DNA of 64,000 nucleotides from a bacterium (GTDB lineage Bacteria > Verrucomicrobiota > Verrucomicrobiia > Verrucomicrobiales > Akkermansiaceae), in assembly GCA_018222765.1 (NCBI GenBank), contig JAAEZT010000006.1:108810-172809 (forward strand), in the 5' to 3' direction. Position numbers and translations under genes: made by a program. How positions within the stretch are numbered: position 1 is the stretch's first letter; every line of letters begins with the position of its first letter. This document shows, piece by piece, positions 32,880 to 42,279 of this stretch. The notes beneath the pieces are model-generated. The model saw only the letters and a list, made by a program, of their open reading frames with translations. It was not told where the DNA came from and did no database searches.

Positions 32880-34040
32880 ATGCGCTTCCTGATCTTCTTC
32901 CTTTTCCTCTCTCCGTTATATTCGGAGCAAAAAAAACTAGCCCAACTCAAAGAGATTGAGCCAATTAAAGAAGGTGAATTAGAGGCGTCAATCAGACGAG
33001 GGGTTGATTACCTCATCGGAAAGCAAAACAAGGACGGCTCCTGGGGCGGTCCGACACGGACCAAAGGTCTCAATATTTACGCTCCGGTCCCTGAAGCCCA
33101 CCTCGCCTTTCGCAGCGGCGCATCGGCCCTGGCATTGGCCGGCCTTCTTGATAGTAAAGATCAGCGACCTGAGACCAAAGAAGCCATCGCAAAGAGCGAA
33201 CAATGGTTCTTTGAAAAGCTCCCCAAGCTCCGCCACGTCGACCCCACCACAACCTATAATGTCTGGGGACACGCTTATGGCCTGAGAGCAATTTCTGCGC
33301 TCTACGACTATCACGAAAATGATGAAGCAAAACGCTCCCGATTAAAACAGCTCGCGGAATTACAATTCCAGATGCTGAGCAAAACCGAAGATGTTCGTGG
33401 CGGCTGGGGCTATTTGGATTTCGATGGTTTCACTAGTCACTTCTCCGGCATCCCTACTTCATTTACTACGGCCACTGTTCTTCTCGCGATGAAGAAAGCG
33501 GAAGAGACGATGGGAATCAGTCCTCCCGCCCGCGAGGTAAAACGAGGACTCCGTTCCATCGAACAACAGAAAACCGCCGACTGGTCTTTTGTCTACTCGC
33601 TTGATCATCGCCTCCGCCCTCGCTACGGCATCAACCGCCCTGCGGGTTCCCTCGGGCGCACCCAAGTCTGCTTCGCCGCCATGCGCAAGTTTGGTGATAA
33701 CCGGGTCACCGATGAATTGATCCAGCACTGGCTTCAGCGACTTTGTCTCCGTGAAGGATGGTTTGACATTGGCCGAAAGCGCCCCGTTCCCCATGAGACT
33801 CATTTTTCGATCTCGGGCTACTTTTACTATTACGGATTTTACTATGCCACGGAATGTCTCCTGATGCTCAATCCCAAAGACCGGCAGGAATTCATCCCCC
33901 ATCTATCCCGGCACATTTTAAGCAAACAGGAAAAAGACGGCTCCTGGTGGGATTACCCGCTCTACGATTACCACCAACCTTACGGGACGGGATACGCCTT
34001 GACTACTTTATCGAGGCTCCGCGATGCCAAATCGCATTAA
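32880..34040 (+). CDS. Secreted prenyltransferase/squalene-cyclase-fold protein
   Basis: 386 aa with a signal peptide (MRFLIFFLFLSPLYS). It carries alpha/alpha-barrel repeats of the terpene cyclase/prenyltransferase type: RRGVDYLIGKQNKDGSWGGP (residues 39-58), later VRGGWGYLDFDG and ILSKQEKDGSWWDYPLYDY near the end. The DxDD cyclase motif was not seen, so a structural or binding role is as likely as catalysis. It follows the HlyD-like gene by 6 bp; the two and the upstream spermidine synthase-like gene form one probable operon. Confidence 0.75.
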   Translation: MRFLIFFLFLSPLYSEQKKLAQLKEIEPIKEGELEASIRRGVDYLIGKQNKDGSWGGPTRTKGLNIYAPVPEAHLAFRSGASALALAGLLDSKDQRPETKEAIAKSEQWFFEKLPKLRHVDPTTTYNVWGHAYGLRAISALYDYHENDEAKRSRLKQLAELQFQMLSKTEDVRGGWGYLDFDGFTSHFSGIPTSFTTATVLLAMKKAEETMGISPPAREVKRGLRSIEQQKTADWSFVYSLDHRLRPRYGINRPAGSLGRTQVCFAAMRKFGDNRVTDELIQHWLQRLCLREGWFDIGRKRPVPHETHFSISGYFYYYGFYYATECLLMLNPKDRQEFIPHLSRHILSKQEKDGSWWDYPLYDYHQPYGTGYALTTLSRLRDAKSH

Positions 34041-34186
34041 CGCCCTAATTTAGAGGCAGATCCTACCCTAATTTATCGAATCAGGCTGATCAAACTACGG
34101 CGCCGGAAGTTTTTGTATATTTACATGAATATTTGACAAACAAAGGCGATCATACAGACACCGCTAAATTAAAAAAATTACCATTT

Positions 34187-34423
34187 ATGAAAAAGACACT
34201 AATGACCCTCAGCGCTATCGTTTCGACTGCACTTTTCACAAGCTGCCAAGGAACTCCGAGCCAGCAAGCTGCCGGAGGAGCGCTCCTCGGAGCAGGCCTT
34301 GGAGCAGTCATCGGACACCAATCCGGACACGCCGCCGAGGGTGCTGCCATCGGAGCCGGTGCCGGTGGCCTTGCCGGATATGCCAACGCTCCCCAGCAAC
34401 AGCAGCCGTCTTACTACCGCTAG
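34187..34423 (+). CDS. Glycine-zipper small lipoprotein
   Basis: 78 aa from ATG 34187. The signal peptide ends in the lipobox TSCQ (Cys about residue 20). The body is a glycine zipper (GGALLGAGLGAVIGHQSGHA), then AAIGAGAGGLAGYAN and a Gln/Pro/Tyr end. This resembles OsmB/SlyB-type outer-membrane lipoproteins. A consensus TTGACA lies at 34133-34138 but no well-spaced -10 box was found. It is followed by a terminator, so it is monocistronic. Confidence 0.8.
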   Translation: MKKTLMTLSAIVSTALFTSCQGTPSQQAAGGALLGAGLGAVIGHQSGHAAEGAAIGAGAGGLAGYANAPQQQQPSYYR

Positions 34424-34447
34424 GCTCTGAAGGAATTTAATTTTCTC

Positions 34448-34478
34448 AAACGCAGGGCATCATGCTCTGCGTTTTTTG
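34448..34478 (+). terminator. Rho-independent terminator after the glycine-zipper gene
   Basis: The stem AAACGCAG / CTGCGTTT has an 11-nt loop and is followed by a T run. It lies 25 nt after the stop. Confidence 0.85.
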
Positions 34479-34613
34479 TGCTTATTGAGTTTCAAGATCA
34501 GCAATAAGCACCCACAACTGGCTAATCCAAGCTACGGAAATCGCTCTCTTGCCTACGAAGGTTTCGGGCACTTTTTCTGGAGGTATTTCAACACCCGTGT
34601 AGGTTTACCCTCT

Positions 34614-35111
34614 ATGAAAGCATACGTCCTGTTATTTTTTCTACCCATTCTGGCGCAATGTTCCAGCGGACCGGCCAAATCCGCCGGGCCAGTTCCAACA
34701 CTTCACAACCGGGCCCTCCAGAAATCCTGGGGCAAACCGGTGAGAGAGCAAACTTCCGATGGATTCCGGCTGACCTACACCAATCCCTCCTACTCGTCGA
34801 ATCGCCTCACTATTTTAGCAAAAAAAAGTATGTGGGCGTCGCACCAATACCCCCCTAATGTAAGGGGGCAAAAACTTGTCAATGGCGATTTTATTCCAAC
34901 TTCCAAGCCGCAAGTCTTCCGCTCCGCAACAATCATGGGCAGAAGGATCAAATACTATCAGACTGATGAGGGCAGTGGCGCTGACGCTCCCCGCTTCCGG
35001 GCCGTGGGCGTGCAACTTACCAATCCAAGTGGTGCGGTTGGCAACTATCTCATCGACTACGAGGGAGAGGAAAAAGAATTCTCTCTTCGCCTGGCCGAAA
35101 TGGGCTGGTAA
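34614..35111 (+). CDS. Putative lipoprotein of unknown function
   Basis: 165 aa from ATG 34614. The signal peptide MKAYVLLFFLPILAQC ends in a lipobox (LAQC). The mature part has a beta-rich pattern (RLTYTNPSYSSNRLTILAKK, VGVQLTNPSGAVGNYLIDYE). I recognise no domain. It stands alone after a terminator and converges on nadK with 7 bp between the stops. Confidence 0.65.
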   Translation: MKAYVLLFFLPILAQCSSGPAKSAGPVPTLHNRALQKSWGKPVREQTSDGFRLTYTNPSYSSNRLTILAKKSMWASHQYPPNVRGQKLVNGDFIPTSKPQVFRSATIMGRRIKYYQTDEGSGADAPRFRAVGVQLTNPSGAVGNYLIDYEGEEKEFSLRLAEMGW

Positions 35112-35118
35112 AAGCAAA

Positions 35119-35964
35119 CTAGCCTCCGTGCCAGTGGAGCTTCTTCCGCAGGGTTTCGTAAAACGAATGTCCAGGCAACCGGACAAGTCGCAAGGACTGC
35201 GGGTGACAGGAGACTCTCACCACGCTGTCCTTCGCGATTCGCAAAATATCGCGTCCATCGACCGAGAATAGAATAGGCTCCTTGCCGCCTCCACAGGGAG
35301 AGAGTTCGATGATAGAATTATCGCCCACCACCAGCGAACGGTTACTCATGCTGTGCGGACAAATCGGCGTGATCACAAACACTCCGGCATGTGGCCCCAA
35401 GAGTGGCCCACCAGCTGCCATAGAATAAGCTGTCGAACCGGTCGGCGTCGCCACGATCAAGCCGTCCGCCCGATAATGATTCAAAATCTCGCCATCGACA
35501 CGGGCTTCCAATGAAACCAAGCGCCCGGTCTCACCCCGCATCAAGACGACTTCATTGAGCGCCAAAAATTGCCGAGGATTGCCGCTTTCCTCGATCATTT
35601 CCACCTGCAGCATGCACCGCTCGACAATATTTGGCTCACCAGCAGCCAAATGATCACTGAGCGAATCGATCTCCTCGTCGGTGCAGGCTGTCAAAAATCC
35701 CAGCGTTCCGATGTTCACGCCAGCGATCGGTAAATCCGTCGGACCAATCCGATGGAGCGTTTCAAGCAAGGTTCCATCACCCCCCAAAGAGATCACCAAA
35801 TCACATTGATCTGAAAAATCGGCCAATCCCTCCTCGTGCACCAACCTCGCAGTCTCCTCTTCGAGAACCACTTCAATCCCTTTTTTCATCAGGCTATCAC
35901 GGACCCTCACCACAGCAGCGGGTGCATCAGGCTTATATGGATGGGCAACAATGGCGACTCTCAC
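35119..35964 (-). CDS. nadK: NAD kinase
   Basis: It phosphorylates NAD to NADP in the cytoplasm. 281 aa. The family motifs are present: LVISLGGDGTLLETLHRIG with the catalytic GGDGT near residue 62, then NEVVLMRGETGRLV, DGLIVATPTGSTAYSMAAGG and ITPICPHSMSNRSLVV. It is divergent from moeB with a 76-bp gap. Substrate and phosphate donor range are not readable from sequence. Confidence 0.96.
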   Translation of the reverse strand: MRVAIVAHPYKPDAPAAVVRVRDSLMKKGIEVVLEEETARLVHEEGLADFSDQCDLVISLGGDGTLLETLHRIGPTDLPIAGVNIGTLGFLTACTDEEIDSLSDHLAAGEPNIVERCMLQVEMIEESGNPRQFLALNEVVLMRGETGRLVSLEARVDGEILNHYRADGLIVATPTGSTAYSMAAGGPLLGPHAGVFVITPICPHSMSNRSLVVGDNSIIELSPCGGGKEPILFSVDGRDILRIAKDSVVRVSCHPQSLRLVRLPGHSFYETLRKKLHWHGG

Positions 35965-36040
35965 ACCAAAGGTCTATCACCCTCGTAAAGGAGTCGCAAT
36001 CGTTCCTTGAATATCCTCTCCGCAAAGACATCGTTTCCCC

Positions 36041-37153
36041 ATGCCACTCACGCCCGATGAATCGACCCGCTATTCACGACAGATCTTGCTCGATGAAATT
36101 GGCGAGGAGGGTCAGGAGCGCCTCAAAAACTCCTCAATTCTTTGTATCGGCACGGGCGGACTGGGCTCCCCCGCGATCCTCTACCTCGCGGCGGCCGGAG
36201 TCGGCACGATTGGCCTCATCGACCCCGATCAAGTCGATCTCTCCAATCTCCACCGCCAAATTCTTCACGATACTGATCGAACCGACACCCCAAAACTCGC
36301 AAGCGCCCGCGAGCGCCTCGCCAAGGTCAACCCTCACGTCAAGATCATCGAACATCCCGGACGTTTCGACACCGAAAACTGTCTCGATCTGCTCTCCGGC
36401 TATGATCTCATCTTAGACGGGTCCGATAATTTCCCCACCCGCTTTTGCGCCAACGACGCCGCCTTTTTCCAAAAAAAACCTCTCATCCACGGAGCCATCT
36501 CCCAATTCGAAGGTCAGGTCACGGTTTTCGCCCCACACCTCGGCGGCCCCTGCTACCGCTGCCTGCTCCCCGAGCCACCGCCCGAGGGTGCCGTGCCGAC
36601 ATGAGCGGAAGCCGGAGTCTTGGGCGTGCTCCCGGGAATCATTGGCAGCCTGCAAGCCATGGAGGCGATCAAGCTCCTCGCTGGCATTGGCAGGCCGCCA
36701 CTCGGCCGCTTGGTTCACTACCGAGCGCTCGACACTTCATTTCGCGAAATTAAGATTAAAAAAGATGCCAACTGTCCGCTCTGCGGCGAAAATGCCACCA
36801 TCAAAGAACCTGTCTCACACACCGAACCATCCTGCTCAATGTCACCTGTTCCTGAAATCTCAACGCTCGAACTTCGTAAAATACTCGCCGAGGGATTCGA
36901 GGGCATCCTTCTCGATGTCCGCGAGCAAGACGAATACTTCATGTCCCACATCGAGGGCTCGCAGCTCCTCCCGCTCAGCGGATGGCCTGAGGTCGCGGCC
37001 AATCTCCCCAAGGACACGAAATACCTCGTCCACTGCGCCGTGGGGATGCGCAGCGCCCGCGCCGCCGAATGGATGCTCGCCAATGGATTCGACGACGTTT
37101 CCAACGTCGCCGGAGGTATGAAACAATGGCAAATGGAGGAAAACTCCACCTAA
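36041..37153 (+). CDS. moeB: MoeB/ThiF-type sulfur-carrier activating enzyme with rhodanese domain; candidate selenoprotein (in-frame UGA)
   Basis: This E1-like enzyme adenylates the C-terminus of MoaD/ThiS-type sulfur carriers for molybdopterin or thiamine synthesis. The 370-aa reading requires decoding the TGA at 36602-36604 (residue 188). Before it are SRQILLDEIGEEGQERL, the ATP site CIGTGGLGSPAILYLAAAGV, DGSDNFPTRF and the zinc pair CYRC. After it, AEAGVLGVLPGIIGSLQAME continues without break, then the second zinc pair CPLC and a rhodanese domain with active-site loop HCAVGMRS. In homologues (MOCS3, MoeB) the residue at the TGA is the conserved cysteine before the A-x-x-G-V-L-G stretch. 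So UGA probably encodes selenocysteine. The alternatives are a nonsense mutation or a sequencing error. Confidence 0.85.
36602..36636 (+). promoter_or_regulatory. In-frame UGA with SECIS-like stem-loop
   Basis: After the TGA there are seven bases, then CCGGAG (36612-36617), the loop TCTTGGGCGTG (36618-36628) and CTCCCGG (36629-36635). The stem pairs with one bulged C. Three G residues in the loop (36622-36624) lie 18-20 nt after UGA. In the E. coli fdhF element the loop G also lies about 18 nt after UGA. The structure was folded by eye only. Confidence 0.6.
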
Positions 37154-37485
37154 CGTAGGTAAAAACACCCCTTATGTTGGCTCACCACGTCAACCTTATT
37201 ACCGCCTCCATCAGGAGTCACCGCATCCAGATACCAGCCCCAACCGGCATCATAATAGAAGCTACGATCTTACAGGGTGCGGCAATGAATTCCGTCCCTA
37301 ACCTTGAGATCGATGAAGGTTACACAAATTCCGTCAGTTGAGCTTCTTCCCCCATCGATTTACCGATCAACCGGCCGCTTGGGCCCGAACACGAGCTCAT
37401 CAATCAGGATTTGCTCGGCCTGCTCCGCGAAATAGCTTGAAAATAAGATAAATCGGGCGAACGGGTCTCCTATCAAGGGTTTCAT
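37154..37485 (-). pseudogene. Possible decayed gene between moeB and gltB
   Basis: On the minus strand a short frame starts at ATG 37485 after GGGGGA. It reads MKPLIGDPFARFILFSSYFA and continues to VFGPKRPVDR, stopping at 37360. Further along, VTFIDLKVRDGIHCRTL ends in a TAA and continues in frame as DRSFYYDAGWGWYLDAVTPD and GGGNKVDVV to about 37152. All pieces look protein-like but are broken by stops. It may be the remnant of one exported protein; no family is recognised. The rest of this 488-bp gap (37486-37641) shows only the probable gltB upstream region. Confidence 0.3.
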
Positions 37486-37641
37486 TCCCCCGCAAAAGCG
37501 CCATATCCCGAGATTTGTTCACGAAAAAAAAGACTGAATTCCCCTCACAAGTTCCACTTGGCAACCTACCCTACTCTCCCTTAATGTCCCGCCCCCTGCG
37601 AATGGGCACACTTTCTGCACAATATTTTCGATTTCCAGATA

Positions 37642-40600
37642 ATGAACTTTTACGATCCTCGTCACACTCCCGATAGCTCCGGAACCCTCCACCAATGGGA
37701 CAATGAGACCGCAAATTGCGGTATGGGAGCTATTGCCAACCTGAATGGCGAGAAGTCTTACCAAATCATCGATTACGCCATCACCTCGGTCTGCAACATG
37801 ACCCACCGAGGCGCCGTGGATGCTGATATGAAAACCGGAGACGGCTCCGGCGTGCTTTGCCAAATTCCCCGGCCCATTTTTGCCAAGGCAGCGGCTGGGT
37901 TTGGCTACTCGGGATCTGCCGAGGATCTCGCAGTGGGGGTATATTTCCTCCCTGAAGACGGAGCGGCTCAGATTAAATCCTTCACCGAATCTGTTCTCAC
38001 AAGACGCAATATCCCCCTCATTGGATGGCGTGAGGTCCCCGTCAATCCCGATGAATTAGGCAAGCTGGCCTTCGACACCCAACCCGTGATTACTCATCTC
38101 CTCGTCAGCCGTCCTGCCGACGTCGATGCCGATCACTTCGAGCGTCTTCTTTTCCTCGTCCGACGGGAAGTTGAGCGTGAGTTTAAGGAGCAGACCAATT
38201 TTTACATCCCCACTCTTTCCAGCCGACTCATCAGCTACAAGGGACTCGCCATGCCCGCGACCCTGCGTGCTTTCTATAGCGACCTCCAGGATTCCGACTT
38301 CCAAACCGGCATCTCTCTTTATCACCAGCGCTTCTCTACAAACACCTTCCCGGCTTGGCCCCTCGGTCAACCATTCCGGATGATGTGCCACAATGGCGAA
38401 ATCAATACCGTCCGCGGAAACAGAAACTGGATGGCGTCCCGTGAAGAGTTTTTCGAATCAGAAATTTGGGGCGCCGATGTGGAGTTCCTCAAAGACCTCC
38501 TTTCCGACGGAGAATCCGACTCTGCCTCTCTCGATCACGCTCTTGAGCTTCTCGTCCTCTCCGGACGCCGCCTGGAGCACGCCATGTGCATGTTGGTTCC
38601 TCCGGCTTTCCGTCACGACCAGGAAATCTCGGAAAGCGTCCGAGCGTTTTACAACTACATCCGCTCCTTCGCCGAACCCTGGGATGGACCTGCCGGACTT
38701 GTCTTCACTGACGGAACCACGCTATGCGCCGGACTCGACAGAAACGGCCTGCGCCCGTCGCGCTATACTCTCACCGATAATGGGCTCCTTTACATCGGAT
38801 CTGAATCCGGAGCGGTTGTCCTACCCAGCGACCGCGTCATTCGTCGTGGACGTCTTGGTCCCGGCCAAATGATCTCAGCCAATACTGAAACCGGAGAATT
38901 TTTCAATGACCGTGAGATCAAGGAACAACTTGCCGCCCAGAAGCCGTATGCCAAGTGGATTGATGAACACCGCATCGAACTCAAGGACTTCACCTCGCAC
39001 GAGGCACATGTTCCTTCAGTCGATTTCGAACCGGTTGAACTCTCCCGCCAGCAGGTCACTCATGGCGTGACCGCTGAGGACCTCGATATGGTCTTTCCTC
39101 CCATGATCAAGGGCGCGCAGGAAGCAGTGTTCTCCATGGGGGATGACATCCCACTGGCTCCGCTTTCCCGCTACCCACGTCTTCTCTTCACTTACTTCAA
39201 GCAACTTTTTGCCCAGGTCACCAATCCTCCCATCGACCCCATCCGGGAATGGGCCGTGATGTCCCTTGGTGCCGGTCTTGGGCCCGAACAAAACCTCCTC
39301 ACCGAGACCGCCAAACACGCCCGTATTCTTCAGCTGGGATCAGCCATCTTGTTTGAACAAGAACTCGATACCGTAATTAACCGAACCGAACACGGCTTTT
39401 CGACACTCGTCATCGATACCACTTGGCCTACTAGCGAAGGTGAAGCCGGCCTCAAAATAGCTCTGGATCGCATCTGCGCCGAAGCCGAAACGGCGGTAGA
39501 CAATGGCACCGAGATTCTCATTATTTCCGACCGCGCCACTTCCGCTGAACGCGTTCCAATTCCATCGCTTCTCGCAACCGGATCAATTCACCATCACCTA
39601 AACCGCTGCCGCAAGCGTCTTCGCTGCTCCATAGTTGTCGATACCGGCGAAGCCCGCGACACCCACCAGATCGCCTGTCTCTTCGGATTTGGCGCGACTG
39701 CCGTCTGTCCATACCTCGGCTTCGCCACCGTTCGTCAGGTTGTTGCCACCGACACCAAAGGTAAACTCGGTGAGGTTACTCCCGAAAAAGCGATGTCAAA
39801 TTACCGCAAGGCTCTTGAAAAAGGCCTCCTTAAAATCATGTCCAAAATGGGCATCTCTGTTCTCAACTCTTATCAAGGGGCACAAATTTTCGAAGCACTC
39901 GGAGTAGGGAAGGAAGTTGTCGATTATGCCTTCACCGGCGCACACTCGCGTATTGGCGGAGTTGGTTTCGCTGAGATTGCCGAAGAATCTCTCGTTCGCC
40001 ATCGTGCAGCCTTCGAGGTCGATCCTGAAGAAGGGAAAACCCTCAATCTAGGCGACCCTGGTTACAACCGTTACCGGAAGTCCGGCGAATCCCACGCGCT
40101 CACCACCGACGTCATCAAGAATTTCCACACCTTTGTCCGTGACGGCAAGAAGGAGGACTACGACGACTACGTCAAAGTCACTCTCGCGAGCGATCCCATC
40201 ACAATCAAAGACATTCTCGATTTTAAAGTTCCCGCTTCCGGTGTTTCGCTCGACGAAGTGGAACCTGCCGAAGAAATCGTCAAGCGCTTTACCACAGCGG
40301 CCATGTCCATGGGTGCCCTCTCTCCCGAGGCACACGAAACCTTGGCCATTGCGATGAACCGCATCGGCGGCAAGTCTGATTCAGGGGAAGGCGGCGAAGA
40401 TCCACGTCGATTCCAACCATACGCCAATGGCGATCACGCTCGTTCCTACATCAAGCAAATCGCCTCCGGTCGCTTTGGAGTCTCGGCTCACTATCTGGTG
40501 AATGCCGACGAGCTCGAAATCAAAATGGCCCAGGGTGCCAAGCCCGGCGAAGGGGGACAACTCCCCGGGCACAAGGTCAACGCCCTCATCGCCCGCTTGC

Positions 40601-42222
40601 GGAATACGCAACCCGGCGTGCAGTTAATCTCACCCCCACCCCACCACGACATTTACTCGATCGAGGATTTGGCCCAGCTCATTCACGACCTCAAGGAAGT
40701 GAATCCAAAAGCAAAAGTCACGGTAAAGCTCGTCTCCGAATCCGGAGTGGGAACCGTGGCCGCAGGCGTCGCAAAGGCCAGCGCCGACAACATCCTAATC
40801 TCCGGTCACGACGGTGGAACGGCAGCTTCCCCGCTCTCGAGCACCAAGCATGCCGGACTGCCCTGGGAACTCGGCATTTCCGAAGCTCATCAAGTTCTCA
40901 TGATGAACAATTTAAGGAATCTTGTCACGCTGCGCACCGATGGAGGCTTGCGCACCGGACGGGATGTTATCATCGCGGCAATTCTCGGCGCCGAGCAAAT
41001 GAACTTCGGAACCATCGCGATGATCGCCATGGGTTGCGTCTATGTTCGCAAGTGCCACCTGAACAACTGTCCTGTCGGGGTTGCCACCACCGATCCAAAA
41101 TGGCGTGCCAAGTTCAAGGGAACTCCTGATCACGTCGTTAATTTCATGATGGGCGTAGCCGAAGAGGCCCGCGAAATCATGGCCACTCTGGGGGTTCGTT
41201 CACTAAACGACCTTATCGGACGTCCCCAACAGTATCTCAAGCAGCGCGAAGTCCCCGATCACCCAAAAGCCAACACCATCGACCTCTCGGCCGTTCTTGC
41301 CGACAAAGCGGACGACGATGAAGTTCGAATTTGCACCAGTAAGCGGAATGACGGCATTCACAAGCCCGCCCTTGATCTGCAAATCCTCGAGGATCTCGCC
41401 GCTCATACCGGAGGCTCCGAGACCGGGAATCCCACCGCCGGATGCCTGGACCGAAACCCTTTCGAAAAGGAATACGAAGTCGTCAATACCGACCGAAATA
41501 TCGGAACCCGAACCGCTGGCCGGGTTGCCGAGATATACGGAAACCACGACCTTCCCGCCAACACTATCAATCTAACCTTTAAAGGATCAGCAGGACAATC
41601 ATTCGGCACCTTCCTGTGCGGAGGAATCAAGCTGACCCTCATCGGTGAAGGAAATGACTACGTCGGAAAAGGCATGGCGAACGGCGAAATCACCGTCCGT
41701 CCCCCTGCGGAAATGTGCGAAAATTTTGTCGCAGCGGAAAACTCAATCGTCGGCAACACCTGTCTCTACGGAGCGACCGGCGGACAACTCTTTGTCAACG
41801 GCCGGGCTGGAGAACGATTCTGCGTCCGTAACTCCGGATCAACCGCCGTCTGCGAAGGCGTCGGCGACCACGGTTGCGAATACATGACCAACGGCCTCGC
41901 CGTCATCCTCGGAAAGACCGGTAAAAACTTCGGAGCGGGGATGTCAGGAGGCACCGCCTATATTTACGATATCGATGGGAAATTCCAGTCCCGCCTAAAC
42001 CCTGAAATGGTCGTCGCTCGTCGTGTGCGCCGCGCTCAGGACAAGGAGGAACTGAAATTACTCATCGAGGCCCACGCCGAAAAAACCGGCTCACCGAGAG
42101 CCCAAGAAATTCTCAGTAACTGGGACGACATGCTGCCAAAGTTAATTCGTGTCATTGCGAAAGAGAAATACGATCTCGAAAAAGCCGAAGAGGAACACGA
42201 AGCCGCAGTCGCAGTCGACTAA
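37642..42222 (+). CDS. gltB: Glutamate synthase, large subunit
   Basis: It makes two glutamates from glutamine and 2-oxoglutarate. 1526 aa, normal for GltB. The amidotransferase nucleophile is Cys26 (ETANCGMGAIANLNGEKSYQ), so a 25-residue propeptide would be removed. The synthase/FMN region follows (GGKSDSGEGGEDPRRFQPYA, AQGAKPGEGGQLPGHKV, ISGHDGGTAASP). The 3Fe-4S cysteines are in CVYVRKCHLNNCPVGVATTD. The C-terminal GXGXG beta-helix starts near NLTFKGSAGQSFGTFLCGG. The small subunit gltD is not adjacent. It is followed by a terminator. Confidence 0.98.
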   Translation: MNFYDPRHTPDSSGTLHQWDNETANCGMGAIANLNGEKSYQIIDYAITSVCNMTHRGAVDADMKTGDGSGVLCQIPRPIFAKAAAGFGYSGSAEDLAVGVYFLPEDGAAQIKSFTESVLTRRNIPLIGWREVPVNPDELGKLAFDTQPVITHLLVSRPADVDADHFERLLFLVRREVEREFKEQTNFYIPTLSSRLISYKGLAMPATLRAFYSDLQDSDFQTGISLYHQRFSTNTFPAWPLGQPFRMMCHNGEINTVRGNRNWMASREEFFESEIWGADVEFLKDLLSDGESDSASLDHALELLVLSGRRLEHAMCMLVPPAFRHDQEISESVRAFYNYIRSFAEPWDGPAGLVFTDGTTLCAGLDRNGLRPSRYTLTDNGLLYIGSESGAVVLPSDRVIRRGRLGPGQMISANTETGEFFNDREIKEQLAAQKPYAKWIDEHRIELKDFTSHEAHVPSVDFEPVELSRQQVTHGVTAEDLDMVFPPMIKGAQEAVFSMGDDIPLAPLSRYPRLLFTYFKQLFAQVTNPPIDPIREWAVMSLGAGLGPEQNLLTETAKHARILQLGSAILFEQELDTVINRTEHGFSTLVIDTTWPTSEGEAGLKIALDRICAEAETAVDNGTEILIISDRATSAERVPIPSLLATGSIHHHLNRCRKRLRCSIVVDTGEARDTHQIACLFGFGATAVCPYLGFATVRQVVATDTKGKLGEVTPEKAMSNYRKALEKGLLKIMSKMGISVLNSYQGAQIFEALGVGKEVVDYAFTGAHSRIGGVGFAEIAEESLVRHRAAFEVDPEEGKTLNLGDPGYNRYRKSGESHALTTDVIKNFHTFVRDGKKEDYDDYVKVTLASDPITIKDILDFKVPASGVSLDEVEPAEEIVKRFTTAAMSMGALSPEAHETLAIAMNRIGGKSDSGEGGEDPRRFQPYANGDHARSYIKQIASGRFGVSAHYLVNADELEIKMAQGAKPGEGGQLPGHKVNALIARLRNTQPGVQLISPPPHHDIYSIEDLAQLIHDLKEVNPKAKVTVKLVSESGVGTVAAGVAKASADNILISGHDGGTAASPLSSTKHAGLPWELGISEAHQVLMMNNLRNLVTLRTDGGLRTGRDVIIAAILGAEQMNFGTIAMIAMGCVYVRKCHLNNCPVGVATTDPKWRAKFKGTPDHVVNFMMGVAEEAREIMATLGVRSLNDLIGRPQQYLKQREVPDHPKANTIDLSAVLADKADDDEVRICTSKRNDGIHKPALDLQILEDLAAHTGGSETGNPTAGCLDRNPFEKEYEVVNTDRNIGTRTAGRVAEIYGNHDLPANTINLTFKGSAGQSFGTFLCGGIKLTLIGEGNDYVGKGMANGEITVRPPAEMCENFVAAENSIVGNTCLYGATGGQLFVNGRAGERFCVRNSGSTAVCEGVGDHGCEYMTNGLAVILGKTGKNFGAGMSGGTAYIYDIDGKFQSRLNPEMVVARRVRRAQDKEELKLLIEAHAEKTGSPRAQEILSNWDDMLPKLIRVIAKEKYDLEKAEEEHEAAVAVD

Positions 42223-42251
42223 CTCCGACAGAGCAACAGACACTTCAGGCG

Positions 42252-42275
42252 ATTCTGTTCACGTAACAGAATTTT
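42252..42275 (+). terminator. Terminator after gltB
   Basis: The perfect stem ATTCTGTT/AACAGAAT with a 4-5 nt loop is followed by TTTTCTTTC. It starts 30 nt after the gltB stop and abuts the end of the convergent gene. Confidence 0.75.
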
Positions 42276-42279
42276 CTTT

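Noticed and set aside
34133..34170. Promoter for the glycine-zipper gene (TTGACA at 34133)
   Set aside because: The -35-like hexamer is perfect, but the candidate -10 boxes are at 14 or 26 nt spacing, so it is not listed as a feature.
36602..36604. General reassignment of UGA as a sense codon in this organism
   Set aside because: Several ordinary genes (tatC, the PIN-TRAM gene, nadA) end in TGA at the expected length, so any decoding at 36602 must be local.
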